Positions 18,079-27,353 are shown, counted from the first letter of the stretch. The stretch is 64,000 nucleotides of DNA from Bacteroidota bacterium (GCA_003151815.1 PLYN01000008.1:17231-81230); one strand, 5' to 3'. The notes: generated by a model from the sequence alone, not told the origin. Made by a program: numbers and translations.

Positions 18079-18957
18079 TTACTTCTTTCCCACAAAAGCT
18101 ATTCTGTGAAATTCAAATCCGTTCAATAAATTTTTTCTTTCGGGCATATACATTTTCCGATATTCTACTGCACCATTATCTTCATATAGCGTCAAACCAT
18201 AAGTCTGCAAGTAGTTTGGCAGTTGTTCCGGATAAAACCCGAAAGTCCAATTCTCTTCTTTACTTTTAAGGAGTTCTTTCATTTGTGCAACACCTTTAAA
18301 AGCATTAGAATCATCGAGTGCAAGCCTGTGCAAGTATGTAAATATGATGGATGAACCGGAAGCAAATTTCTGGAAGAATTCAAATGATTTATCAATTGCT
18401 TCTGAAGATAAATACGATGTAACACCCTCCCAGATGATAACTGTGGGCAATGAAAAATTAATGTTGCGTTGAAAAGAAAATTCTGAAAGTCCTTGTTTGT
18501 TAAAATCAATTTGCAGATAACTTATATTGGATGGTGATTTTATATTGCTCTTTTTAAATATGTCTAACTTATAATCGGATGTATTTGGATGATCTATTTC
18601 TATAACAGGCATATCCTTCAAAAAAGGCAAACGCATTGCTCTTGTATCGAATCCGGCACCTAAAATAATTACTTGTTTTGCTCCGCCATCAATTGCTTTT
18701 TTTAATAGGTCGTCAATATATTTAGTTCGTGCGATACTTGCTGAAAGTGCACCTAATCCTCTTTTTTGAATGTAGTTAATTATGATATTTCCAATAACAG
18801 GCATCGCAGTAATTTTAACTGCTAACTTTAATCCTATATCCAAAAATTCACTTGCCAATTCATCATCAAACAATCTTTTTTTCGTTGGTTGATTGGTTTC
18901 GATGGCTCTGAAAAAGGCTATGTATTGTGCTGTTCGACTTACTGCAGTTGCTTTCAT
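18079..18957 (-). CDS. Class I SAM-dependent methyltransferase, leucine carboxyl methyltransferase-like (PPM/TIGR00027 type)
   Basis: 292 aa from the ATG giving MKATAVSRTAQYIAFFRA, the usual start of this family. An open frame continues 37 codons upstream, but that part translates a non-coding repeat (its FSPYGTG comes from the GTCCC-TAGGGAC palindrome), so I exclude it. Motifs: QVIILGAGFDTRAMRLPF (SAM site), PVIEIDHP, VIWEGVTSYLS and FTYLHR. Bacteroidota often carry such enzymes as stand-alone genes; the substrate is unknown. Confidence 0.85.
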   Translation of the reverse strand: MKATAVSRTAQYIAFFRAIETNQPTKKRLFDDELASEFLDIGLKLAVKITAMPVIGNIIINYIQKRGLGALSASIARTKYIDDLLKKAIDGGAKQVIILGAGFDTRAMRLPFLKDMPVIEIDHPNTSDYKLDIFKKSNIKSPSNISYLQIDFNKQGLSEFSFQRNINFSLPTVIIWEGVTSYLSSEAIDKSFEFFQKFASGSSIIFTYLHRLALDDSNAFKGVAQMKELLKSKEENWTFGFYPEQLPNYLQTYGLTLYEDNGAVEYRKMYMPERKNLLNGFEFHRIAFVGKK

Positions 18958-19026
18958 TTTAATCTTATAATCGTATAATTTGTCATCGTTAATTTCTTTT
19001 TGTCTTAATTTATTAACTCCTTCACC

Positions 19027-19194
19027 AGTCCCATAGGGACTAAATATCGGTAGAAAATATATAATCAAAATTTTTGAAGTCCCGTAGGGACGAAATATAT
19101 TTATATCATTATGCTCTTTTAATATTTCGTCCCTACGGGACTTTCTGTGTTCGGTGGAGGTTGGATTCTACCGATATTCCGTCCCTACGGGACT
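19027..19194. repeat. Cluster of four AGTCCC-GTAGGGAC palindromic repeats
   Basis: Four copies of AGTCCCGTAGGGACGAAATA: forward at 19027-19055 (variant CATAGGG) and 19078-19098, reverse at 19121-19142 and 19166-19194. The outer pair extends to a 29-bp near-perfect inverted repeat including ATCGGTAGAA. This fills most of the 310-bp gap between the methyltransferase start (18957) and the next gene (19268). No promoter box was recognised in it. Confidence 0.85.
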
Positions 19195-19267
19195 ATAAAA
19201 AAACGCCGAACTGCTCCGTATTTTTATTTTGATATGCTTAACGGAGCGTACCTATCTATAACTTTTA

Positions 19268-19633
19268 CTATGGCAATATTCCATCTTCTTCATCGATTTT
19301 CGCATACTCAGGATTTGGAGGATAATACAATACATAGAATTTTTCTCCTATTTCCACTTCCCTTCCAATCTTATATTCAAATGAATTTATTTCAGTTATA
19401 TCATAATACACTTTTCCATTTACCTTATAACAATAATGCACATTTACTGTAGATTTTCGACCTTGTGTTTTTTTATAAACTGTTCCAATTGTTTTTACTC
19501 CATAATTTGTAGGCAGATAATTATCAGTATACCAAACATAGGATATTCCTACCGCAAAGAATATTAATAAGGAATACAGAATAAATTTCCATATTTTATC
19601 TAAATTGTTTTTAATATAATTAATAATATTCAT
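19268..19633 (-). CDS. Small membrane protein, DUF3592-like
   Basis: 121 aa. One transmembrane helix at about residues 16-33, then a beta-rich domain of about 85 aa (GTVYKKTQGRKSTVNVHYCY, then KFYVLYYPPNPEYAKI). The second half is reminiscent of DUF3592-type proteins, in which such segments sit next to membrane helices. No enzymatic motif. The C-terminus lies next to the palindrome cluster. The function is unknown. Confidence 0.65.
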   Translation of the reverse strand: MNIINYIKNNLDKIWKFILYSLLIFFAVGISYVWYTDNYLPTNYGVKTIGTVYKKTQGRKSTVNVHYCYKVNGKVYYDITEINSFEYKIGREVEIGEKFYVLYYPPNPEYAKIDEEDGILP

Positions 19634-19696
19634 ATAAGTAGTTTTTTAAAATATTGATAACCTTTACTAAAATTTAGCGATTCTTTCTTTATCAAT

Positions 19697-21190
19697 TTAT
19701 ATTTCCGGCACTTTATCAAACCACGGTTTTTCTTTTTCCAATTGTGCTGCAAGGCGAAACATGGTTCCTTCATCATTTTGTTTGCCTGTAAACATCATTC
19801 CAACGGGAAGATTATCCGTTGACCAATGCAATGGAACGGTCATGGAGGGCTGTCCGGTTATATTAGCAATAGGTGCATAAGGAATCCAATTAAAAGTTTT
19901 AGAAGCAATTTTTTCTACCTCTTTTGTATATTTTAAAATAGATGAAATTCCTAATGTGTTTAAAAATCGTAATGCGCCATCTTCCAACTTGCTTGACTGG
20001 AGTTCCCCAATTTTAAAAGGTTTCATACCCAGTGTTGGTGTTAGAAGAAAATCATACTGTTGATGAAACGCCGCCATGGTGCGACATATCTCGTTCCATT
20101 TTAATCGCTCTAAAGCAAAGTCGTGCGCGGAATACGATTTACCTAATTTGTATAGCAGCCAGGTATTGGGTTCAAAGTCGGCAGGAGAAAGTTTTCGTCC
20201 CTGCTCCATTTCAAGGTAGGAAAGCGTTGCCGACAACTCACCATATACCATCATCGTAAACATTCCGATGAACATTTCCTTTTTATAAGGAAGTTTTACT
20301 TCAGTAACTTCATGTCCGAGACCCTTCAGCAATTGAACTGTTGATTGAATTGCTTTTACATTTTCTTCGTCCTGTACGAAATCAAAACCTTTCGGAAAAT
20401 CCAGACTGTATCCGATCTTTAATTTACCGGTAGGCAATTTTACTTCTTCGGCATACGGTCGTTCCGGACTTTGAATGATGTATGGATCGCCAGGACTGGC
20501 GCCACTTACCAGATCATAATACAAAGCGGTATCTCTGACACTTCGTGACACCACACCTTCGCATACCGCTCCACCCCACTCTTCACCATAAGAAGTACCT
20601 AAGGTAATTCTTCCACGGGTTGGTTTCATACCGAACAAACCATTGCAACTCGCGGGAATACGAATAGAACCGCCGCCATCATTTGCGCTTGCCATCGGAA
20701 CGATACCTGCGGCAACTGCTGCTGCGCTACCGCCACTAGAACCACCGGTAGTATGATTTAAGTTCCATGGGTTGTGTGCTGCACCGAAAAGTTCCGGTTC
20801 CGTAAAAGGGGTTAATCCAAATTCGGGAGTATTTGTTTTTCCAAAAATTACCAACCCTGCTTTTAACATTCGATCGGTAACAACAGAATTTTCTTTTGAA
20901 ATATAATTTTTCAAATATTTTGAACCGGCTGTGTAACGTGTGCCTTTTAGTTGAGGGCCCAGATCCTTTATAAGATAAGGAACACCGGCAAATGAAGCAT
21001 TTGGATCAACCGTTTTTAATTGTTCTTTTCCAAGATCATATAATTTAGTAACAACAGCATTTATTTTGGGATTTACTTCTTCAGCACGCTCAATGGCTAT
21101 ATTAAGAAGCTCCTGAGAAGTAACTTCTTTTGTCTTTATTAGTTCTGACAATGCTGTAGCATCGTGTTTTCGGTATTCCTGAAAGTTCAT
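19697..21190 (-). CDS. Amidase, amidase-signature family
   Basis: 497 aa. The Ser-cisSer-Lys triad is readable: K75 in VPYLIKDLG, Ser in [11 protein letters not shown] (S151/S152) and nucleophile S175 in [11 protein letters not shown]. The family includes GatA and 6-aminohexanoate or fatty-acid amide hydrolases. The absence of gatB/gatC nearby and the C-terminal sequence ([15 protein letters not shown], then [14 protein letters not shown]) favour a general amidase over GatA. It probably has a cytoplasmic role in amide salvage; the substrate is not predictable. Confidence 0.88.
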   Translation of the reverse strand: MNFQEYRKHDATALSELIKTKEVTSQELLNIAIERAEEVNPKINAVVTKLYDLGKEQLKTVDPNASFAGVPYLIKDLGPQLKGTRYTAGSKYLKNYISKENSVVTDRMLKAGLVIFGKTNTPEFGLTPFTEPELFGAAHNPWNLNHTTGGSSGGSAAAVAAGIVPMASANDGGGSIRIPASCNGLFGMKPTRGRITLGTSYGEEWGGAVCEGVVSRSVRDTALYYDLVSGASPGDPYIIQSPERPYAEEVKLPTGKLKIGYSLDFPKGFDFVQDEENVKAIQSTVQLLKGLGHEVTEVKLPYKKEMFIGMFTMMVYGELSATLSYLEMEQGRKLSPADFEPNTWLLYKLGKSYSAHDFALERLKWNEICRTMAAFHQQYDFLLTPTLGMKPFKIGELQSSKLEDGALRFLNTLGISSILKYTKEVEKIASKTFNWIPYAPIANITGQPSMTVPLHWSTDNLPVGMMFTGKQNDEGTMFRLAAQLEKEKPWFDKVPEI

Positions 21191-21204
21191 AGGTATTGTT
21201 TTAA

Positions 21205-21240
21205 AAGCCTCACCCCGGCCCTCTCCAAAGGAGAGGGGGA
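21205..21240 (+). repeat. CCTCACCCC hairpin repeat, copy upstream of the amidase gene
   Basis: AAAGCCTCACCCCGGCCCTCTCC-AAA-GGAGAGGG (split here for length). It lies between the amidase start and the hydroxylase stop. This is the copy most similar to the one inside gpmI. Confidence 0.8.
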
Positions 21241-21282
21241 AAGAATGTAAATGCTAATTGTTAAAACTATTTAATTATTAAA

Positions 21283-22203
21283 TCACAATTTCTTTTGTAA
21301 AACTTTTGCGCGCTTATCCTCGCCATCATGCGTCCAACCGGGACCGAGTATTAAATATTTGAATTTATCTTTCCAGGTTTTTGCTCTTCCAACATCTTTG
21401 CTTAAAGCGATAATTTCATGTGTTGCAATTTTCAATGGATTTTTTGTATCGATGTTTACGGTCAATCCATATTTGGGTTGAAAGGTTTCTTCTTCAAAAC
21501 TACCAAACATTTTATCCCATATAATTAAAACACCACCATAATTTTTATCCAGATAATGTAAATCGGAACTGTGGTGAACCCTATGATGTGATGGAGTATT
21601 CAAGAATTTCTCCAAAAATCCGAGTTTACTTATTTGTTCCGTATGAACAAAAAACTGGTAGATCAAACTAAATTGTATCATGAAGAAAATCATGATGGGA
21701 TGAAAGCCAACGAATGGTAACCAAATCCAAAATACATATTTAAAGATGTCTTCCCACCAACCTTGTCGCAATGCTGTTGCATAATTATATTCTTGCGAAG
21801 AGTGATGGTTAACGTGACCAGCCCATAACACACGGACCTCGTGCATAAAACGGTGACACCAATAAAAGGTAAAGTCGTCGGCAAAAAATAATAAGACCCA
21901 GGCATACCAATGTTCTTTATGCCAGGCAAGATTAAAAAAACCTTCGAAGGTATCCGGACCTAAAGAATCAAAGATCCTGTATTTATAAATGATAAAGAAC
22001 AGGGTGATGTAAAATGCTTTGGAAACAATGTTCACAAACACTACACCGATGCCCATGTTAATACTGGCAAAGGCTTCCGAGTAATCGTATTTAAGTTGAT
22101 GTTGTTTTGTTATGATCCAGATCTCAATAATTACCAATAAAATAAAAACCGGAATTGCATAAACGGTAGGGTCGGGAACAGAAAAAGGATTTATGAAATT
22201 CAT
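21283..22203 (-). CDS. Sterol desaturase / fatty-acid hydroxylase family membrane protein
   Basis: 306 aa. Several helices, with the di-iron histidine motifs HRFMHE, HVNHHSS and HRVHHSSD in order. This is the signature of membrane-bound hydroxylases acting on lipid chains or sterol-like and carotenoid substrates. The N-terminus (FINPFSVPDPTVYAIPVF) resembles the large Bacteroidota group annotated simply as sterol desaturase. A second family member lies 0.8 kb away (23031-23828), with an FMN reductase between them that could conceivably supply electrons. The substrate is unknown. Confidence 0.88.
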   Translation of the reverse strand: MNFINPFSVPDPTVYAIPVFILLVIIEIWIITKQHQLKYDYSEAFASINMGIGVVFVNIVSKAFYITLFFIIYKYRIFDSLGPDTFEGFFNLAWHKEHWYAWVLLFFADDFTFYWCHRFMHEVRVLWAGHVNHHSSQEYNYATALRQGWWEDIFKYVFWIWLPFVGFHPIMIFFMIQFSLIYQFFVHTEQISKLGFLEKFLNTPSHHRVHHSSDLHYLDKNYGGVLIIWDKMFGSFEEETFQPKYGLTVNIDTKNPLKIATHEIIALSKDVGRAKTWKDKFKYLILGPGWTHDGEDKRAKVLQKKL

Positions 22204-22251
22204 GTTGTTGAATTAATAAAATGATACACAAAATTTCTAATGCGTAAATTA

Positions 22252-22391
22252 TTTAACCACATAGAAACATAGTCTTTTTTTATTTAAAGTTTTACATAGC
22301 ACCCGATAAATCGGGAAAACATAGAAAGACTATGTGTAAAAATTTATTTTTCTTTATTTTTTCTTATTCCTATGAACCTATGTGGTTAATA
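22252..22391. repeat. TTAACCACATAG inverted repeat
   Basis: TTAACCACATAGAAACATAG near 22252-22271 pairs with CTATGAACCTATGTGGTTAA near 22370-22389, about 17 of 20 positions. The roughly 100 bp between them are AT-rich with smaller ATAGAAAGACTATG and CCCGAT/ATCGGG dyads. Confidence 0.6.
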
Positions 22392-22411
22392 GTCGAATCA
22401 GTATATCACAA

Positions 22412-22969
22412 TCATTTCATTTTGTTAAATGCTTCAGCAACCCACAAAAGTTCTTTTAAAAAAGAGGCTGCTCTTTTATCTGTTGCTTCTTTATTAATCG
22501 CATTTCCTTCCTCATCAAATGCATCCTGAACATTAGGAACCGGAAATAAGGTGGAAATTGGTGAGGCTTTTATTTTCATTAGAATCGTTTGCAATTGATC
22601 AATTGCGTTTATTCCACCAAAATTGCCAGATGAAACACCTATTATTCCTATAGGTTTGTGAAACCATTCTTTCACCAATACATCTATTGCATTTTTTACT
22701 GCGGCAGGATAACCACTATTGTATTCAGGAGAAACTAAAATTACGGCATCAGCTTTTGTTATTTTTTCAGAAAACAATTTAACATTAACAGAAGGATTAG
22801 TAAGATTTATTAACCGCTCTTCCATAATTGGAAAATTAAATTCTTTTAAATCGAGAATTTCAGAAGTAGCGAGATTGTTTTGAGTAATATAATTATTAAA
22901 ATATTTTGCCACACGATGGCTTTTTCTGCCGGTACGAATACTACCTGAAATGATTGCGATGTGAAGCAT
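22412..22969 (-). CDS. NADPH-dependent FMN reductase family protein
   Basis: 185 aa flavodoxin-like fold. It starts with IISGSIRTGRKSHRVA (the flavin phosphate loop of this family) and has VILVSPEYNSGYPAAVKNAIDVL and IGVSSGNFGGINA, typical of the NAD(P)H:FMN/quinone reductase group. Probably a cytoplasmic homodimer. It lies between two sterol-desaturase-like genes on the same strand; a functional link is only a guess. Confidence 0.9.
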   Translation of the reverse strand: MLHIAIISGSIRTGRKSHRVAKYFNNYITQNNLATSEILDLKEFNFPIMEERLINLTNPSVNVKLFSEKITKADAVILVSPEYNSGYPAAVKNAIDVLVKEWFHKPIGIIGVSSGNFGGINAIDQLQTILMKIKASPISTLFPVPNVQDAFDEEGNAINKEATDKRAASFLKELLWVAEAFNKMK

Positions 22970-23030
22970 AAATGTTGAGTTAAAAGTTATAAGTCGAAAG
23001 ATTAAAAAATAGCATTATCATTCTTAGATA

Positions 23031-23828
23031 CTAATCGGCTTTGGTATTCTCCGGCTTTGCTGCTGCCATTTTTTCAAATGTTTCATGATACTTTTCATGA
23101 TTAGTACCCATCAACTTGTCCCAAAAGTTGAAGTATAAGCCATAATTACAATCGAAGAAAGTATGATGCATATTATGATGCGTGGAAGTATTGTTCCAAC
23201 CCGTCAATTTATTTTTGGTGAAACCCGGAGAGTACATTTCAAAACCAAGATGTCCGATAACATTTAATGCTGTACTAAATAAAATAAAAATAAATACAGC
23301 TAAAGCGTGAGCCGGCATAATCATTACTATCAAAGGGACAATCCCTGCCTCAATAAAACCCTCGATAGGGTGAAATGAAAAAGAAGCCCAAGGCGAAGGA
23401 TTGATAGAATGATGATGGACTTTATGAACGATTGGATATATTTTTCTCAGATGCATGAAGCGATGTCCCCAATAAAAATAAGTATCATGAATGAATATCA
23501 TCGCTATGATGCTGAAAAAAAAGTAAGCTGTTCCATAGTCGGAAATGTTTTTATACATTTTTGTTATTCCGTGTTCATTTGCAATTGCAATACAAAGTCC
23601 GGTAATCATGAAAATAAGCATGTTGAGCATGGAATATTTAATTTCATACCACAAATTTTCTTTACCCGGAAATTTTTTTTGTATCCTTCTGTGCGACCAT
23701 TTTTCTTTCATCAGCACATAAAAAATCAAAAAGGCAGAACCCGCAAATATCAAATATCTTAATGTGCTTATGCTAAATAGTCTGATAGCTTTTTCAAAAA
23801 GTTCAGTTGCAGTAAAATGTGTTACCAT
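23031..23828 (-). CDS. Sterol desaturase / fatty-acid hydroxylase family membrane protein (second)
   Basis: 265 aa. The motifs HRFMH, HKVHHHSINPSP and HNMHH give the eight-histidine di-iron signature. About five helices. It is less like the 21283 gene than expected for a recent duplicate; it has the AYFFFSIIAMIFIHDTYFYW segment typical of a different subgroup. No ferredoxin or desaturase reductase is adjacent apart from the FMN reductase. The substrate is unknown. Confidence 0.88.
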   Translation of the reverse strand: MVTHFTATELFEKAIRLFSISTLRYLIFAGSAFLIFYVLMKEKWSHRRIQKKFPGKENLWYEIKYSMLNMLIFMITGLCIAIANEHGITKMYKNISDYGTAYFFFSIIAMIFIHDTYFYWGHRFMHLRKIYPIVHKVHHHSINPSPWASFSFHPIEGFIEAGIVPLIVMIMPAHALAVFIFILFSTALNVIGHLGFEMYSPGFTKNKLTGWNNTSTHHNMHHTFFDCNYGLYFNFWDKLMGTNHEKYHETFEKMAAAKPENTKAD

Positions 23829-23975
23829 CTATTGTATAAATTTTAAAAACAAGATTTAGTGGACATTATATTATCTAAAGATAAAAATATTTATTTCAAC
23901 AAACAATATATTCCTGCTAAACATCCTCTCCTATAAAGTATGTCAATGAATCTGAGTCTTTATTTATATAATTGT

Positions 23976-23983
23976 TAACTTTG
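23976..23983 (+). promoter_or_regulatory. Promoter -7 box 4 nt before the histidine kinase ATG
   Basis: TAACTTTG ends at 23983 and the ATG is at 23988. At the usual Bacteroidota spacing, transcription would start at or next to the A of ATG. Confidence 0.55.
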
Positions 23984-23987
23984 TAAA

Positions 23988-24962
23988 ATGTCGAATAAGA
24001 ACAAAAAATCCCGTCCGCTCTTTTGGTTCTACCTTTTGGTAGCATACATATTCGTGCAATTTATCTGGTGGACCTATTTGATGATAAATCTGAATAATGA
24101 AGTGGTTCATCTAAAGACAGAAATTAATTTATTGAAAGGCGAAACACTCAATGAAGTGGTGATAAAGGGCAATGAGCTTAATGAAAAACTACACAAACGT
24201 TGGTTAATGATATCAGGCGAGGGCTTGGTATTTGTTAGTCTTTTACTGTTGGGCATTTATCAGATCCGTAAAACATTTAATAAAGAAGCGAAACTTGCGC
24301 TTCAGCAAAAAAACTTTTTGTTATCGATTACCCATGAATTAAAATCGCCCATAGCATCCGTAAAATTACAATTGCAAACATTGCAAAAACATGAGCTTGA
24401 CCGCGAGAAACAAAAAGAGATCATTGCCAATGCAATAAGCGATACAGAGCGATTGAACAGTTTGGTGGAAAATATTTTACTTGCTGCTAAAATTGAAAAT
24501 AACATTGATTCAATTTACAAAGAAGAATGTAATATATCAGACACCATCACTGAAGTAATGAATCAAACCATTGCATCATTTAATTACAAACAAAAAGTGG
24601 TACTTGCAATTGAACCGGGCATTTACATGAAAATTGACAAAACAAATTTCCCGTCTATCATCCTGAATTTGTTTGAAAATGCGGTGAAATATTCTACAGG
24701 AAATTCAACCATAACGGTAAGTTTAAAAAAACAAGATCAGGCAATTATTTTATCTGTTGCCGATGAAGGTTTAGGAATTTCTGATATGGATAAAAAAAAT
24801 ATTTTTGAAAAATTTTATCGCATTGGTAATGAAGAAACCCGCAGTACAAAAGGAACAGGTATCGGATTGTATATCGTAAATTATTTAGTTGAACAACATA
24901 ATGGAACCATATCGGTTAAAAATAATTTACCAAAAGGAAGTATTTTTGAGGTGAGTTTTTGA
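23988..24962 (+). CDS. Sensor histidine kinase (orphan)
   Basis: 324 aa. Two helices (about residues 11-33 and 75-92) enclose a short periplasmic region of about 40 aa, too small for a typical sensor domain. The H-box is SITHELKSPIASVK (H116). The ATPase has the N-box NLFENAVKYS (N227, N231), DEGLGISD and GTGIGLYIV. No response regulator gene is adjacent, so the partner is elsewhere. The TAnnTTTG box directly before the ATG predicts a leaderless mRNA. Confidence 0.92.
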   Translation: MSNKNKKSRPLFWFYLLVAYIFVQFIWWTYLMINLNNEVVHLKTEINLLKGETLNEVVIKGNELNEKLHKRWLMISGEGLVFVSLLLLGIYQIRKTFNKEAKLALQQKNFLLSITHELKSPIASVKLQLQTLQKHELDREKQKEIIANAISDTERLNSLVENILLAAKIENNIDSIYKEECNISDTITEVMNQTIASFNYKQKVVLAIEPGIYMKIDKTNFPSIILNLFENAVKYSTGNSTITVSLKKQDQAIILSVADEGLGISDMDKKNIFEKFYRIGNEETRSTKGTGIGLYIVNYLVEQHNGTISVKNNLPKGSIFEVSF

Positions 24963-25000
24963 CCTCACTCCTGCCCCTCTCCTCGAAAAAGGAGAGGGGT
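24962..25000 (+). repeat. CCTCACCCC hairpin repeat, copy after the histidine kinase gene
   Basis: The TGA stop runs directly into CCTCACTCC, then CCCCTCTCC-tcgaaaaa-GGAGAGGGG. Confidence 0.8.
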
Positions 25001-25108
25001 AAATATAACGCATACGTAATGATATTTATCATGTTTTATGGTGATAAAATAATTTAACTTTAAACAAAATATTGTAATCTAAAGAAAAATAAATAAAGGA
25101 TATACACA

Positions 25109-25142
25109 GATTCGTAATTCGTTTTAATTCGTAATTCGTAGT
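25109..25142 (+). repeat. ATTCGTAATTCG double repeat before gpmI
   Basis: GATTCGTAATTCG, 4 bp, then AATTCGTAATTCGTAG, ending 4 nt before the gpmI ATG. Almost identical in sequence and position to 62159-62192 upstream of the first rhomboid gene. Confidence 0.75.
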
Positions 25143-25146
25143 AAGT

Positions 25147-26691
25147 ATGAAAAAAGTAGTATTATTAATTTTAGATGGTTGGGGGATCGGTGATGGCTCA
25201 AAGTCGGATGCCATAGCCAATGCAAACACTCCCTTTGTAAATAGTTTATATAAAAAATATCCACATAGCACCTTGCGGACTTCCGGTGAAAATGTAGGTT
25301 TGCCTGAAGGACAAATGGGAAATAGCGAGGTGGGTCATCTTAACATTGGAGCAGGGCGTATTGTTTATCAGGATCTGGCATTGATCAACAAAGCAATTCG
25401 TGAAAAAACGATTGATAAAAATCCTGAACTTATCAAAGCTTTTGAATACGCCAAGCAAAATAACAAACCTTTACACCTCATGGGATTGGTGTCAGAGGGT
25501 GGTGTTCATTCATCACAAGCTCATTTACATTATTTATGTGATTTGGCAAAAACAAACGGAATACAAAACGTATTTATTCATGCCTTCACCGATGGGCGCG
25601 ATACTGACCCTAAAAGCGGATTGGAGTATTTGAAAAATCTGCAAAAACATTTAAGCTTCACCCCGACCCTCTCCAAAGGAGAGGGAGGCGCCAGTGCTAA
25701 AATTGCAAGTGTTATTGGTCGCTATTATGCGATGGACAGGGATAAACGCTGGGAACGTGTTAAGTTAGCTTATGATCTTTTGGTAAAAGGTGAAGGCAAA
25801 AAATCGCAGGATATTTTAAGATCAATTGAAGAATCCTATTCCGACAATATTACTGATGAATTTATTAAACCTATTGTTGCCATTGACGCATCGGGAAACC
25901 CAATCGGTGTGATAAAAGAAAACGATGTTGTTATTTGTTTCAATTTCCGTACGGACAGATGCAGGGAAATCACGCAAGTGCTTACGCAACAAAACATCCC
26001 TGAACAAGGCATGAACACACTGCCTCTGTATTATGTTACCATGACCAATTACGATCACACGTATAAAAATGTTCATGTGTTATATGATAAAGATAATTTA
26101 GTGAACACCCTCGGTGAAGTGCTTGAAAAGGCAGGGAAAACTCAGATCCGTATTGCGGAAACAGAAAAATATCCACACGTTACTTTTTTCTTTTCAGGCG
26201 GAAGAGAAAAAGAATTTATCGGTGAAAAACGACTGATGGTTCCATCCGCAAAAGTGGCTACGTATGATTTAAAACCGGAGATGAGTGCATATGAATTGAC
26301 AGAACTTATTGTCCCTGAATTAAAAAAAGGAGAAACGGATTTTATTTGTATGAACTTTGCTAATCCGGATATGGTAGGACATACAGGCGTTTATAGTGCA
26401 GTAATAAAAGCTGTTGAAACAATTGATATTTGTACCAAGCGAGTAGTTGAGGCAGGTTTAGAAAGTGGTTATTCATTTATCATCATTGCCGATCATGGTA
26501 ATGCTGATTATATGATAAATGAAGATGGTACGCCACATACCTCTCATACAACCAATCCGGTACCATGCATTTTAATTGACAAGGATTATAAAAAAGTAAA
26601 TGAAGGAAAGTTATCTGACATTGCACCTACTATTTTAAAAATAATGGGTGTTCCAATTCCTAAAGAAATGCATGGGCATGTGTTGGTTTGA
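25147..26691 (+). CDS. gpmI: 2,3-bisphosphoglycerate-independent phosphoglycerate mutase with a repeat-encoded insertion
   Basis: 514 aa, metal-dependent mutase of glycolysis interconverting 3- and 2-phosphoglycerate. The metal and active-site motifs are intact: ILDGWGIGDG (D10), QMGNSEVGHLNIGAGR (nucleophile S60), HAFTDGRDTDP, GRYYAMDRDKRWER, NFRTDRCREI, ANPDMVGHTG and ADHGNAD. Between KNLQKHL and AKIASVIGRYYAMD the chain carries SFTPTLSKGEGGAS (residues 170-183), which translates an in-frame copy of the window's CCTCACCCC hairpin repeat (DNA 25653-25687). The family normally has a short loop there. The insertion keeps the frame and all catalytic residues. Confidence 0.96.
   Translation: MKKVVLLILDGWGIGDGSKSDAIANANTPFVNSLYKKYPHSTLRTSGENVGLPEGQMGNSEVGHLNIGAGRIVYQDLALINKAIREKTIDKNPELIKAFEYAKQNNKPLHLMGLVSEGGVHSSQAHLHYLCDLAKTNGIQNVFIHAFTDGRDTDPKSGLEYLKNLQKHLSFTPTLSKGEGGASAKIASVIGRYYAMDRDKRWERVKLAYDLLVKGEGKKSQDILRSIEESYSDNITDEFIKPIVAIDASGNPIGVIKENDVVICFNFRTDRCREITQVLTQQNIPEQGMNTLPLYYVTMTNYDHTYKNVHVLYDKDNLVNTLGEVLEKAGKTQIRIAETEKYPHVTFFFSGGREKEFIGEKRLMVPSAKVATYDLKPEMSAYELTELIVPELKKGETDFICMNFANPDMVGHTGVYSAVIKAVETIDICTKRVVEAGLESGYSFIIIADHGNADYMINEDGTPHTSHTTNPVPCILIDKDYKKVNEGKLSDIAPTILKIMGVPIPKEMHGHVLV
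25653..25687 (+). repeat. CCTCACCCC hairpin repeat inside the gpmI coding sequence
   Basis: AAGCTTCACCCC-GA-CCCTCTCC-AAA-GGAGAGGG. It differs at only a few positions from the intergenic copy at 21205-21240. It is translated in frame as part of GpmI. Confidence 0.85.
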
Positions 26692-26746
26692 TGGTCGGGA
26701 TTTGTAATCCCGACCTTAGAGCAAACGGATTTCAAATCCGAAAATA
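26692..26746. repeat. Paired dyads after gpmI
   Basis: GGTCGGGATT-tgt-AATCCCGACC begins 3 bp after the gpmI stop, followed by CGGATTT-caa-ATCCG. The first could act as an mRNA 3' hairpin. It lacks a T-run, so it is not a classical terminator. Confidence 0.6.
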
Positions 26747-26768
26747 AATTAGGTAAAATTATTTGGAC

Positions 26769-27353
26769 ATGAAAAAATTACTATACATCATTGCTTTTAT
26801 AACGTGGACAATTAGTTCATTTGGACAACTTTGTAGTCCTGATTCTTTACGTTGTAGTCCTAATCCTTTTTCAGATAACCCAACTCTGACTTACTATGTA
26901 GCGACCAAAGACACATTGTCAATTACTATTTATAATACATTTGGACAAATAATGGGGCAAGTATTCGTTGATTCAATAATAAATATTGGGTCTTATTCAT
27001 GTACTTTAATGGCTGGCACTTACCCTGCAGGTATTTACCATGTTACTCTTCAAAACAAATCTGGTAATCTTTGTCCGCGTAAAATAATAAAGCTTTCAGA
27101 TGCTGGCATTACTCAATTTAAAAATCCAACCGACCTTAAAATATGTCCCAATCCGACAACTGAGATAATTAAAATTGAAACCACGCAGCCGTTTGACTTG
27201 CTTAAAATTTATTCTATTGACAATAAATTAGTGAAAGAAATAATTAATCCGCCGAAAAATATTTCTGTCGCTGACTTGCCTGCTGGTGTTTATCTGTTGA
27301 CAGGTTTTAATAAGGACAAGTTAATCTTTAACTATAAAATAATCCGCCTCTAA
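26769..27353 (+). CDS. Small secreted protein made of two T9SS-sorting-like beta domains
   Basis: 194 aa from ATG (MKKLLYIIAFITWTISSFGQ signal peptide); an upstream in-frame TTG at 26763 is less likely. The mature part is two tandem domains of the T9SS C-terminal type: SPNPFSDNPTLTYYV to IKL, then CPNPTTEIIKIE to YKIIRL. Each has the PNP start, GQxxG or similar middle and PAGxY end. A protein consisting only of sorting-type domains is unusual. It may be a remnant of a larger secreted protein or a small surface protein. Confidence 0.7.
   Translation: MKKLLYIIAFITWTISSFGQLCSPDSLRCSPNPFSDNPTLTYYVATKDTLSITIYNTFGQIMGQVFVDSIINIGSYSCTLMAGTYPAGIYHVTLQNKSGNLCPRKIIKLSDAGITQFKNPTDLKICPNPTTEIIKIETTQPFDLLKIYSIDNKLVKEIINPPKNISVADLPAGVYLLTGFNKDKLIFNYKIIRL

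Noticed and set aside
19027..19194. CRISPR-like array
   Set aside because: Four copies only, in both orientations and with irregular spacing; no cas genes.
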